Source: Vagococcus teuberi
GTDB lineage: Bacteria; Bacillota; Bacilli; Lactobacillales; Vagococcaceae
Assembly (NCBI RefSeq): GCF_001870205.1
Contig: NZ_CP017267.1
Span: forward strand, 918,501 to 982,500
Direction of reading: 5' to 3'
DNA length: 64,000 nt
Below are positions 19,202-27,190 of this stretch, piece after piece. The position numbers and the translations under genes are program-made. A model generated the notes under the pieces. It was not told the origin of the DNA, ran no database searches, and worked only from the letters and a program-made list of their open reading frames with translations. Position 1 is the first letter of the stretch, and every line of letters begins with the position of its first letter.

Positions 19202-20251
19202 ATGACAAAAACAGAAGAAACAAAATTAACCCCACGCCTATTTCTTAATAAGGTTTTAGCAGGTACAGCTCAAGGTACGATTATTGCCTTGATTCCAAAC
19301 GCGGTATTAGGAGCAATTTTAAAATATTTCTCACAATATGACATTATACAAATGATTATCCATGCAGGACTTATTTTCCAATTAGCGACACCACTAATTA
19401 TTGGGGCGTTAATTGCTCATCAATTTGGTCTTAGTCCGGCAAAAATGATGATAGCAGGTGGTGCAGCATTTGCTGGATCAGGTGTGATTAAATTTAATAC
19501 TGAAGTGAGTTCGTATGTTGGAGCTGGAACAGGTGACATCATTAATATTATGATTACAGCTTCTGTTGCTGTTTTAATGATGCTATATATTGGAAGTAAA
19601 TTTGGTTCTGTTGAAATTATTGCGATGCCTATTGTTGTAGGGATTGGTGCTGGTTTAATTGGTATGTTAACTTATCCATTCGTGACACAAATCACTGTAG
19701 CAATTGGAAAATTAATTAATAACTTTACTGATTTCCAACCAATCGTGATGAGTATTTTAATTGCGTGTTCTTTTGCGGCACTAATTATTTCACCAATCAC
19801 AACAGTCGGAATTGGTTTAGCCATTGGATTAAACGGTGTATCAGCCGGTGCAGCCGCTATGGGAATAGCAGCTACAACGATTGTATTAGTTATCAACTCA
19901 TGGAAGATTAATGAGTCAGGTGTGACATTAGCTATTGCATTAGGTGGAATGAAAATGATGATGCCTAACCTATTTAAATACCCAATCATATTAGTGCCAG
20001 TGTTATTTACAGCGGTGATTTCAGCAATCCCAGTTGCATTATTAAATGTATCTGGTACACCACAATCAGCTGGTTTTGGTTTAGTTGGTCTTGTTGGACC
20101 ACTAGCATCACTTGATTCAGGATTAAATATATTCCTATTAATTATTTGCTGGTTCTTAGTTCCAATTGCTGCTGGATTGTTATCTAAATTTATCTTTGAA
20201 AAAGTTTTAAAACTTTATGATAGCAAAGTAGTCTTTGCTTACCAAGGTTAG
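19202..20251 (+). CDS. Orphan PTS EIIC-like membrane protein (PTS_EIIC_2 family)
   Basis: About 349-residue polytopic membrane protein with around nine or ten hydrophobic segments, matching the PTS_EIIC_2 group (PF13303) often labelled 'PTS sugar transporter subunit IIC'. Characteristic stretches are IIGALIAHQFGLSPAKMM, GIGLAIGLNGVSAGAAAMG and TPQSAGFGLVGLVGP. No IIA or IIB gene is near, so group translocation by this protein alone is doubtful and it may act as a facilitator. It follows the bkd operon and converges on the LysR gene, with stop codons overlapping by two bases. The ATG at 19202 has AATAGGAG upstream. Earlier in-frame starts lie in the bkdC hairpin region. Substrate is unknown. 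Confidence 0.75.
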   Translation: MTKTEETKLTPRLFLNKVLAGTAQGTIIALIPNAVLGAILKYFSQYDIIQMIIHAGLIFQLATPLIIGALIAHQFGLSPAKMMIAGGAAFAGSGVIKFNTEVSSYVGAGTGDIINIMITASVAVLMMLYIGSKFGSVEIIAMPIVVGIGAGLIGMLTYPFVTQITVAIGKLINNFTDFQPIVMSILIACSFAALIISPITTVGIGLAIGLNGVSAGAAAMGIAATTIVLVINSWKINESGVTLAIALGGMKMMMPNLFKYPIILVPVLFTAVISAIPVALLNVSGTPQSAGFGLVGLVGPLASLDSGLNIFLLIICWFLVPIAAGLLSKFIFEKVLKLYDSKVVFAYQG

Positions 20252-21138
20252 TTTTGCTTAATTGCTTGTATGAAGTCTTCTATATCAGAAGTGATATTAA
20301 AGTCTTTTCTTAAAGCAATACCAATTGGAAAATGAGCATATCTATCTTTAAGAGGAATCCACTTAACATTGTCACTTTTTCCAACAATTTCATATTCAAT
20401 CGGTAACAAGCAGATGGAGTCGTTTTTTTGCAAACTATGGATTAAAACTTGCAGATCATCATTTTGCAAAATAATGTTAGGTTCGTATCCAAAGAAACGA
20501 CTTCTTTCTAGTAGTAAACGGCCAATCATATACTTCGTTGATAGAGATGAAAAACGTTGGCCTTTTAAGTCATTGAACGTCAATTCATGTTTTTTAGATA
20601 ATGGATTATTTTCAGGAACAACGACATAAACGTTATAACCTTTTGTTGTTGTTTCTAATGGCTCTATATTTATTTGTTCTGGATGATTATTTGGAAAAGA
20701 GATTAAACCAATATCAATTTCCTTATTTTTAAGTTTAGTTTGTAATTCAGGTGATCCATCTTGAATGATATTTAAATCTATGTATGGATGCGTTTGCAAA
20801 AATATTGAAATTTCTTTCATAAACTGTACAGAGAATAGGGTCGTTAAACCAATCTTGATTCGTTTTTTTTCAGTTCGATCATTCATTTGATGAAGGTCTT
20901 CAATTAATTGGTCGAACTGTTCAACGATATCAACCCCTTTTTCATATAAGTAAGCCCCAGAAGTTGTTAATTGGAAGGGTTCATCAGTATGAACAAATAA
21001 TGATGTATTTAATTCGCTTTCAAGTTTTTTTATAGAAAGTGACAAAGTTGGTTGTGTGACAAATAAGTTTCTTGCCGCACTTGATAAGTTACGGGTTTGT
21101 GTAATCTCAATAAAATACTTTAATTGTTGAATATTCAT
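20248..21138 (-). CDS. LysR family transcriptional regulator
   Basis: About 296 residues. The N-terminal winged helix-turn-helix (MNIQQLKYFIEITQTRNLSSAARNL then TQPTLSLSIKKLE) is typical of LysR proteins, and a periplasmic-binding-like effector domain occupies about residues 90-296. It is divergent from the ketopantoate-reductase-family gene and convergent with the EIIC-like gene, so it likely controls one or both. The start at 21138 has AAAAGAGG 8 nt upstream; the ATG at 21168 does not. The 154-bp divergent region holds an inverted repeat (see 21175-21238). Ligand unknown, perhaps a 2-keto acid or related metabolite. Confidence 0.88.
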   Translation of the reverse strand: MNIQQLKYFIEITQTRNLSSAARNLFVTQPTLSLSIKKLESELNTSLFVHTDEPFQLTTSGAYLYEKGVDIVEQFDQLIEDLHQMNDRTEKKRIKIGLTTLFSVQFMKEISIFLQTHPYIDLNIIQDGSPELQTKLKNKEIDIGLISFPNNHPEQINIEPLETTTKGYNVYVVVPENNPLSKKHELTFNDLKGQRFSSLSTKYMIGRLLLERSRFFGYEPNIILQNDDLQVLIHSLQKNDSICLLPIEYEIVGKSDNVKWIPLKDRYAHFPIGIALRKDFNITSDIEDFIQAIKQN

Positions 21139-21174
21139 AGTTGGACCTCTTTTCAAAATAGTGTTCATATTATT

Positions 21175-21238
21175 AAGTATACGTTTATTATATTAAATAA
21201 ATAATACAAAACAATACATTTGTAAACGATTTATACTT
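21175..21238. promoter_or_regulatory. inverted repeat / putative LysR operator, with cre-like site
   Basis: AAGTATACGTTTA at 21175-21187 is mirrored by TAAACG (21223-21228) and ATACTT (21233-21238). The right arm overlaps TTGTAAACGATTTATA (21220-21235), a 14/16 match to the cre consensus. It also abuts TATAAT (21238-21243), the likely -10 of the downstream gene, for which no good -35 is present. This is consistent with activator-dependent transcription. Confidence 0.5.
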
Positions 21239-21291
21239 ATAATAACATAAAGATTGAAAAATATTAATAAGAATAATTGGAGGAATTATAG

Positions 21292-22233
21292 ATGAATATA
21301 GTTATTGCAGGTGCTGGAGCAATGGGAAGTCGTTTTGGTATTATGTTAAAACAGGCAGGAGAAAATGTGATCTTAGTTGACGGTTGGCAACAACACATTG
21401 ACGAGATTAACCAAAATGGATTAAAAGCTAATTTTAATGGTCAAGATGTAACAGAATTCATTTCTGCATATAATCAAAATGATTTATCAGATGTTGATTT
21501 CTCAGCAGATTTAGTTATTTTATTTACAAAAGCAATGCAACTAGATAACATGCTTCAATCACTTGATAACATGTTAGGCAAAGATACAATTGTACTATGC
21601 TTATTAAATGGTATCGGTCATGAAGATGTGATTAAAAAATATGTTGATTATGACAATATTCTACTAGGTAATACAATGTGGACAGCTGGAATGGAAGGTC
21701 CTGGTAAAGTGACTCTCTTTGGTAATGGAAGTGTTGACTTACAAAACTTAGGTGAAGGCAAAGAAGATGTGGCACAAAAAGTAGCTGATGTGTTAACGAA
21801 TGCTGATTTAAATGCACGCGTATCTTCAGATATTCTAACGTCAATTTATCGTAAAGCTTGTGTGAATGGTACGATGAATGGTTTATGTACAATCCTTGAC
21901 TCAAATATGGCAGACTTTGGTGATACGTCAGTTGCTAAACCAATTGTACAAAAAATTGTATCTGAATTCTTAGCTGTAGCAAGAGCAGAAAATGTCTTTT
22001 TAGATGAAGAAGCAGTGATCGAACAAATCAATGGTTGTTTTAACAGAGAAACAATTGGATTGCATCACCCATCAATGTATCAAGATTTGATTATTAATAA
22101 TCGTTTAACTGAAATTGATTACATCAATGGTGCGATTGTACGTAAAGGTAAAGAATACGGTGTTCCAACCCCTTACTGTGAGTTTTTAACGCAATTAATT
22201 CACTCGAAAGAAGAAATCGTAGAAGCAAAATAA
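21292..22233 (+). CDS. Ketopantoate reductase (PanE/ApbA) family 2-hydroxyacid dehydrogenase
   Basis: 313-residue NAD(P)H-dependent oxidoreductase. The Rossmann motif GAGAMGSRFG starts at residue 7 and the family's catalytic lysine is K188 in YRKACVNGTMNGLC. Length and the C-terminal all-helical domain fit the PanE/ApbA family. Members in lactic acid bacteria annotated PanE can be D-2-hydroxyacid dehydrogenases: the Lactococcus enzyme reduces branched-chain 2-keto acids, and a D-mandelate dehydrogenase of E. faecium belongs here. No other pantothenate gene is nearby, whereas the bkd operon is. I therefore favour 2-keto-acid reduction over pantoate synthesis. It has its own GGAGG ribosome site. 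Confidence 0.82.
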   Translation: MNIVIAGAGAMGSRFGIMLKQAGENVILVDGWQQHIDEINQNGLKANFNGQDVTEFISAYNQNDLSDVDFSADLVILFTKAMQLDNMLQSLDNMLGKDTIVLCLLNGIGHEDVIKKYVDYDNILLGNTMWTAGMEGPGKVTLFGNGSVDLQNLGEGKEDVAQKVADVLTNADLNARVSSDILTSIYRKACVNGTMNGLCTILDSNMADFGDTSVAKPIVQKIVSEFLAVARAENVFLDEEAVIEQINGCFNRETIGLHHPSMYQDLIINNRLTEIDYINGAIVRKGKEYGVPTPYCEFLTQLIHSKEEIVEAK

Positions 22234-22266
22234 AATATAATGCATCCTAAACTTTTAGTATAATAT

Positions 22267-22306
22267 AAAGGACTGATAAATCAGATTTTGATTCATCAGT
22301 CCTTTA
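22267..22306 (+). terminator. terminator after the dehydrogenase gene
   Basis: AAAGGACTGAT (22267-22277) pairs perfectly with ATCAGTCCTTT (22295-22305). Confidence 0.75.
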
Positions 22307-22380
22307 TCATCTTATAGAGCCATATAAATAATTCAGATTATATCTTGATGCGTGTTTATTTTAGCTTTATTAACAATATA

Positions 22381-22932
22381 CTATTTTGTTTTAAAGTCTG
22401 ATTTTAACAGACTGTATTTATTCATCGTCACAAATTTGTTTTGTCTAAATAGATCTTCTCGCTCAATACCATCTAAGTAAAATCCTACCTTTTTTGCAAC
22501 TAAGTTACTTGCCATATTTGTTTCCTCAGCAAGAATAATCAATTTGTTAAGTTTTAATTTATCGAATGCTAGTTGGCAAATTTTATTTACGCAGTCACTG
22601 GTAATGTTATTTCTCGTGTAATCTTTATCCAACCAATAGCCAATTTCAGCTTTTTTATGTGTCATATCAATATTATGTAAATCAATACAACCGATTATTT
22701 TATCATTATCAGTTATAAAAAAGACATTTTCTTTTCCTTGTGCTTCCTGGGAAATAGATCGTTTTATAAAATTCTCGCTATCTTTTACTTCTTTAGTAAG
22801 ACTAATAAAATCTAAAAATTCAGCTAAATGTTCACTATTTTTTTGAACTAAATTGAAAAATTCGTTAGACATATTGATTTCTGGTTTGACTAAACTAACT
22901 TTATGGTTAACAGGTAACTTGAAATATAGCAT
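22381..22932 (-). CDS. GNAT family N-acetyltransferase (RimL-like)
   Basis: About 183-residue acetyltransferase resembling ribosomal-protein-serine acetyltransferases (RimL/RimJ, Acetyltransf_3). Visible features are the N-terminal strand with NSEHLAEFLDF, the central GCIDLHNIDMTHKKAEIGYWLD motif of this subfamily, an acetyl-CoA-binding region whose usual Q/RxxGxG/A is weak (KDYTRNNITSDCV), and the C-terminal NMASNLVAKKVGF motif. The substrate is unknown; such proteins acetylate ribosomal proteins, aminoglycosides or small molecules. The ATG at 22932 is taken as start, but GTGs at 22938 and 22941 lie closer to AAAGGA and are possible. It stands alone. Confidence 0.82.
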   Translation of the reverse strand: MLYFKLPVNHKVSLVKPEINMSNEFFNLVQKNSEHLAEFLDFISLTKEVKDSENFIKRSISQEAQGKENVFFITDNDKIIGCIDLHNIDMTHKKAEIGYWLDKDYTRNNITSDCVNKICQLAFDKLKLNKLIILAEETNMASNLVAKKVGFYLDGIEREDLFRQNKFVTMNKYSLLKSDFKTK

Positions 22933-22941
22933 AGGCACCAC

Positions 22942-23252
22942 GTCCTTTTCTTTTTTGTCATTATACCATAAGTTTTATTTGACAAATAAATAACTAGCTG
23001 ATGATTTATAGAGAGTAAATTCTTTATTATTTTATTAACAAACTAATATATTAATAGTAAAAAAACCATAATTAACGAATGGTTTATCCTTGTAAAACGC
23101 TTATCAACAGATAGTTCGTTTTATAACCGAACGTTTTTAGGTATAAAAATCCATTTCGTTAAACTTTACATATATTTTACATAAACTTTACAAATGAAAT
23201 TTATACTTTGATTAGTCAGTAAGATAACTGACAAAGAAAAGGAGAGAAAGAA
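22942..23252. other. 311-bp AT-rich intergenic region with WxL-gene promoter
   Basis: No gene seen. It contains AAACCAT...ATGGTTT (about 23066-23088), three TTTACA hexamers at 23165, 23176 and 23187, a TATACT -10-like hexamer at 23202-23207 and a GTCAGT/ACTGAC inverted repeat at 23215-23232 just before the ribosome site of the WxL gene. Confidence 0.6.
23165..23207 (+). promoter_or_regulatory. Pho-box-like direct repeats plus -10 upstream of the WxL gene
   Basis: TTTACA occurs at 23165-23170, 23176-23181 and 23187-23192, an exact 11-bp period. That is the layout of PhoP-type response-regulator sites in Firmicutes (TT[ATC]ACA repeats). TATACT at 23202-23207 can serve as -10, with no separate -35. 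This suggests an activator-dependent promoter; which regulator binds is inferred. Confidence 0.45.
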
Positions 23253-25577
23253 ATGAGAAAGTCTAGGTTCACTTCGCGTTTGTTACTAGTTCTAGCAAGC
23301 GCAATGTTTGTTTCTGTTTCAGTTGGAGCTGAAACATCACTTGATAAAGCACCGGAGATAAACGCTTCAAGTGTGGCAATCAATCATAAGAAAGTGTTGT
23401 TTGATAACACACATGGTCAAACAGCAGGAGCGGCAGATTGGGTAATTGATGGTGCTTTTTCTGATTTTGCAAACGCTTTAGAAAATAAAGGCTATTTTGT
23501 GAAAGAATTAAGAAAAACAACCCCTATTACTTTAGATGACTTAAAAGAATATGATGTCTTTGTTTTACCTGAAGCTAATATTCCTTATAAAGTTGGTGAA
23601 CAACAAGCTATCGCAGATTACGTGAGCCAAGGCGGGGCAGTATTTTATATAGCCGATCACTATAACGCCGATCGAAATAAAAATCGTATTGATTCAAGTG
23701 AGGTTTTTAATGGTTATCGTCGAGGAGCATATTATGATATGACAAAAGACATGAGTGCAGAAGAAAAAAATTCTGATGCAATGAAAGATGTTAAAAGTAG
23801 TGATTGGTTAAGTGATACGTTTGGTATTCGTTTTAGATATAATGCTTTAGATAATATAGATAACAACAAACAAGAGTGGATCATTGAAGAGGCATTTGGT
23901 ATTACAAAAGATGTGAAAAAGGTTGGTTTACATGCTGGAAGTACGCTAGCCATTACAGATAATACAAGAGCAAAAGGTTTAGTCTACCCACCAAAAGGCT
24001 TAACAAGTGCTCATAAATGGGGACACGCAGTTGACGATGGTGTTTATAATGGTGGTGGTATTGAAGAAGGTCCATATATTGCGATTAGTAAACGTGATAA
24101 TGGTAAAGCGGCCTTTTTAGGCGATACATCATTAGTTGAAGATGCTTCTCCAAAATATTTAAGAGAAGAAAACGGTAAATCGAAAAAAACATATGATGGG
24201 TTTAAAGAAGCAGATGATGCCAAAATTTTAATGCAGTTGGTTGATTGGTTAGCTGAAAAAGAAACATATAAAAACTTTACTCAAAGTGATATTGTTTTAT
24301 CAGAAATGACTAAGATACATGACTATGAACAACCAGAAAAAACGACGGAACCCCAAGATGAACCATGGGCGGCTCCACAAGCCGGATATAAATGGTTTGA
24401 TTCTTCGACGTTTGCACCTGGAAGTTTTGGTTCGGCTAATAAAGCACCAGCACAACCACAACCAAGAACAACCGTTGTCTTTACTGATAAACCTGTAGCC
24501 AATCAATTAAATAAAGCAACAATCACAATGGAAGGTCTAACACCTAATTCAGAAGTGAAAGATTATCAGTTTGGTGTCTATATACCAACAGCTCAGAATG
24601 GGTTCGAACTTGGAAGTCAAGTAGCCAAAACAAAAATTGCTGATGGGCAACTAAGTGAAAAAATTGGTTATTCTGATAAGTTCTCAGTGAAAGCTGATAT
24701 TAAAGGAACAGCAAGTGTTGAGGTTTCTTATTTTGTTGAATTTGACGGAGAGTATAATTTCCGAGTAAAACTTGGTAAAAACAATGTTCTAACTCAAAGT
24801 ATCAGAATAGAAAAAGAGTCGGACACGCCACCAACACCAGAAGATAAACCATCACTTGATTATAGTATTATTGGACAAATTAAGTTCAATAAATCTGATG
24901 GTGTAGTGAAACCAGTTGACCCTGAAAATCCTAATGACACCTTAACACCAGTCAATCCTGATGGAACAGATACTAAACCAGGAACAGGTGGATTATTATC
25001 AATTGATTATGCATCTAATTTTTCTTTCGGTCAGCCAATGATTGAAACAACATTAAAAAATTACGGTGCATTTGCACAACGCTTTAAAGATAGTGATGTA
25101 TTAAGAGGTAATTACGTACAAGTCAGTGATAAACGTGGTACACAAGCTGGATGGGTGTTACAAATTGTACAGAATAATCAATTTAAATCATCTAACAATG
25201 ATGAATTAACGGGTGCAAAATTAGTACTTGGTAATGGAAATATCCAATCTCCAAACATGTTACAAGAAGGTTTTGATGTAAAAACAATGCCAGTACATAC
25301 TGCCTCATCTCTAAAAGCAACTGACTCCAGCTTAACAGGTGGGCTTGAATTAATTCCAGGGCAAAGTCATATCGTCTTAAAAGCTGATAAAGGTCAAGGT
25401 ATGGGAACATGGGTACTTTCTTACGGACAGTCGAAAGATGGAAATATTGGGTTGTTAAACGATAACAAACCACATAAATCATCTGTTATCTTAAGTGTGC
25501 CAAGTACAGCTAATCCTAAAGAAGCGTTGTATGAATCAAGTATTACTTATAAATTATCAATGGTGCCAACACCATAA
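23253..25577 (+). CDS. WxL-domain surface protein with N-terminal GATase-like domain
   Basis: 774-residue secreted protein. Residues 1-27 form a signal peptide. Residues of about 45-345 form a globular domain starting VLFDNTHGQTAGAADWVIDG and containing YDVFVLPEANIPY and AIADYVSQGGAVFYIADHYN. I read this as a class-I glutamine-amidotransferase-like or DUF4350-like fold, without a catalytic assignment. A Pro-rich linker and an Ig-like domain (about 400-520) follow. The C-terminal 240 residues form a WxL domain with both motifs, W634-V-L in GWVLQI and W720-V-L in TWVLSYG, which binds peptidoglycan non-covalently. There is no LPxTG anchor. Its partner gene for cell-wall display follows after 72 bp. 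Function of the N-terminal domain is unknown to me. Confidence 0.85.
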   Translation: MRKSRFTSRLLLVLASAMFVSVSVGAETSLDKAPEINASSVAINHKKVLFDNTHGQTAGAADWVIDGAFSDFANALENKGYFVKELRKTTPITLDDLKEYDVFVLPEANIPYKVGEQQAIADYVSQGGAVFYIADHYNADRNKNRIDSSEVFNGYRRGAYYDMTKDMSAEEKNSDAMKDVKSSDWLSDTFGIRFRYNALDNIDNNKQEWIIEEAFGITKDVKKVGLHAGSTLAITDNTRAKGLVYPPKGLTSAHKWGHAVDDGVYNGGGIEEGPYIAISKRDNGKAAFLGDTSLVEDASPKYLREENGKSKKTYDGFKEADDAKILMQLVDWLAEKETYKNFTQSDIVLSEMTKIHDYEQPEKTTEPQDEPWAAPQAGYKWFDSSTFAPGSFGSANKAPAQPQPRTTVVFTDKPVANQLNKATITMEGLTPNSEVKDYQFGVYIPTAQNGFELGSQVAKTKIADGQLSEKIGYSDKFSVKADIKGTASVEVSYFVEFDGEYNFRVKLGKNNVLTQSIRIEKESDTPPTPEDKPSLDYSIIGQIKFNKSDGVVKPVDPENPNDTLTPVNPDGTDTKPGTGGLLSIDYASNFSFGQPMIETTLKNYGAFAQRFKDSDVLRGNYVQVSDKRGTQAGWVLQIVQNNQFKSSNNDELTGAKLVLGNGNIQSPNMLQEGFDVKTMPVHTASSLKATDSSLTGGLELIPGQSHIVLKADKGQGMGTWVLSYGQSKDGNIGLLNDNKPHKSSVILSVPSTANPKEALYESSITYKLSMVPTP

Positions 25578-25588
25578 TGATACTATAG

Positions 25589-25622
25589 TTCGATGGAGTA
25601 AGATTATTCTTATTCCATCGAA
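25589..25622. other. intercistronic hairpin between WxL and DUF916 genes
   Basis: A 15-nt arm (25589-25603) pairs with 25608-25622 with one mismatch and a 4-nt loop. No T-run follows, so it is more likely a partial terminator or an mRNA-processing or stability element than a full stop. Confidence 0.6.
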
Positions 25623-25649
25623 TTTAAGTTTATTGTAAGGAGAGTTTTA

Positions 25650-26708
25650 ATGAAACACGTACTAAAAAAAATCTTTGTCTTGCTATTATTTTTTATGATT
25701 ACGTTGTCTTTTTATGACACAACAGAGGCAAATCAGGTGGGGTTCTCCGTTGATCCAAAGTTTCCTTCCAATCAATTAGATAAAGATAGTGGGTATTTTC
25801 ATATTCAGTTAAAACCAGGGAATAAACAGCAATTAAGTATCGAATTAAAAAATTACACTGACAAAGAAATTACTTTAAAAACAACAGTTGCAAGTGCCAC
25901 TACTAATGTAAATGGAGTGGTTGACTATACACCAACTACTAACAAAACGGACAATAGTTTACCAGTTGATTTATCAAAGTTAATAAAAATTGATAAAGAG
26001 ATTGTATTAGCAGCTAATGAAACAAAACAAGTACCTGTGTTTGTTTCAATGACCAATGAATTTGTTCCAGGCGTGATTGCTAGTGGGATTTCATTTGAAG
26101 AGATTAATTCAACCAATCAAAAATCATTGACAAACCAAACAACGGTGAATAATAAATTTTCGTATGTCTTAGCGTTATTAATGCAACAAGAAGCAAGTTT
26201 GGATGTTCAACCTGAACTTAATCTTGGTAAAGTGATGGCAAAGGATATAAATACCAAAACAAGTATTTCAGCCTATATTAGAAACGTTGCTCCTGCATAT
26301 TTGAATCAAGTAAAAATTGAAAGTACTCTAACAAAAAAAGGTGAGGATAAACCTTTTTATCAGTATAAAAAAGAAAATATGCAACTTTCACCAAACTCAG
26401 TTTTTGAATTTCCAACATTTTTGAATGGTAAAAAACTAGAAAGCGGTGAGTATACGTATAAAGCAGTGATTTCAGGTATGACGGCAGAATTAAACAAAGA
26501 AGAAAGAGAAAAATTGACATGGGAATTAGAAGACGTGTTTCATGTTGAGAAAAAGCGAGCGAAAGAATTAAACGACCATGATTATCAAGTTGAAACAACT
26601 AAAGGGACATCAACAAAATGGTTAATGTTAGCAATTGTTCTAAATATCGTTTTAATTACTTCTTTTGTTAGTTATGTTTTCTTTAAAAAGAAAAAATCGT
26701 CAAATTAG
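25650..26708 (+). CDS. DUF916-DUF3324 membrane-anchored WxL partner protein
   Basis: 352 residues: signal peptide (1-27), DUF916 (about 30-150), DUF3324 (about 160-310), one C-terminal membrane helix (about 322-343) and a short basic tail KKKKSS. Proteins of this architecture are encoded beside WxL proteins in Lactobacillales. They are thought to bind both peptidoglycan and WxL domains, displaying them at the surface. It is co-directional with the WxL gene and has a strong AAGGAGAG ribosome site. This locus is a minimal version of the larger csc-type clusters, having a single WxL protein and a single partner. Confidence 0.92.
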   Translation: MKHVLKKIFVLLLFFMITLSFYDTTEANQVGFSVDPKFPSNQLDKDSGYFHIQLKPGNKQQLSIELKNYTDKEITLKTTVASATTNVNGVVDYTPTTNKTDNSLPVDLSKLIKIDKEIVLAANETKQVPVFVSMTNEFVPGVIASGISFEEINSTNQKSLTNQTTVNNKFSYVLALLMQQEASLDVQPELNLGKVMAKDINTKTSISAYIRNVAPAYLNQVKIESTLTKKGEDKPFYQYKKENMQLSPNSVFEFPTFLNGKKLESGEYTYKAVISGMTAELNKEEREKLTWELEDVFHVEKKRAKELNDHDYQVETTKGTSTKWLMLAIVLNIVLITSFVSYVFFKKKKSSN

Positions 26709-26786
26709 CATAAAATCGTTCTTATTTTTCCTTTTAATGTGGTAGGATACGTTAAAGATGATATAAAGTTTAAGAGGAGAAAAGAA

Positions 26787-27149
26787 ATGAGATTATGGCA
26801 TGAACGAATCATTCCCAAATTGCCAAGACAACAATTATTAGGGCAACATAGAGAGTGTTGTGCGTTAAGAGGAAAAGGATGGGGAAAACCTCATTCGACT
26901 GTTAACTATGTTTTTGATTATTCACCTTATAAATTGTTTCAATATCATTGGTTAATCATGGAAGAAATGAAACATCGAGGATACAAACCTGATGAAAGTT
27001 GGGAAAGCCCACTTTATCGCGGTAAATCAATAGAAGCATATACTTTTCTACCAGAAGTAGAGCTTGAAACGCCTATTTACCCGCAACACAACGAAGACTA
27101 TTTGAAAGAATGTCTTGATAATTTGGCACAAAAAGATATTTATCTATAA
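26787..27149 (+). CDS. TIGR02328 / Pyr_excise family protein
   Basis: About 120-residue soluble protein starting MRLWHERIIPKLPRQQLLGQH and continuing with RECCALRGKGWGKPHSTVNYVF, the signature of TIGR02328. The family is related to the pyrimidine-dimer excision endonuclease fold (PF03013). In T4 endonuclease V an N-terminal Thr acts as catalyst, and here the position after Met is Arg, so glycosylase activity is not implied. The start at 26787 has AGAGGAG upstream; the more distant ATG does not. The gene is single, and a strong terminator follows. Function is unknown. Confidence 0.8.
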   Translation: MRLWHERIIPKLPRQQLLGQHRECCALRGKGWGKPHSTVNYVFDYSPYKLFQYHWLIMEEMKHRGYKPDESWESPLYRGKSIEAYTFLPEVELETPIYPQHNEDYLKECLDNLAQKDIYL

Positions 27150-27190
27150 AAAAGAATCGACTAAGATTTTTCTTAGTTGATTCTTTTTAT
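27149..27190. terminator. bidirectional terminator TIGR02328 gene / rodA
   Basis: A 16-bp stem with one G-T pair (27151-27166 with 27171-27186) has A- and T-runs outside. It serves both convergent genes. Confidence 0.85.
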
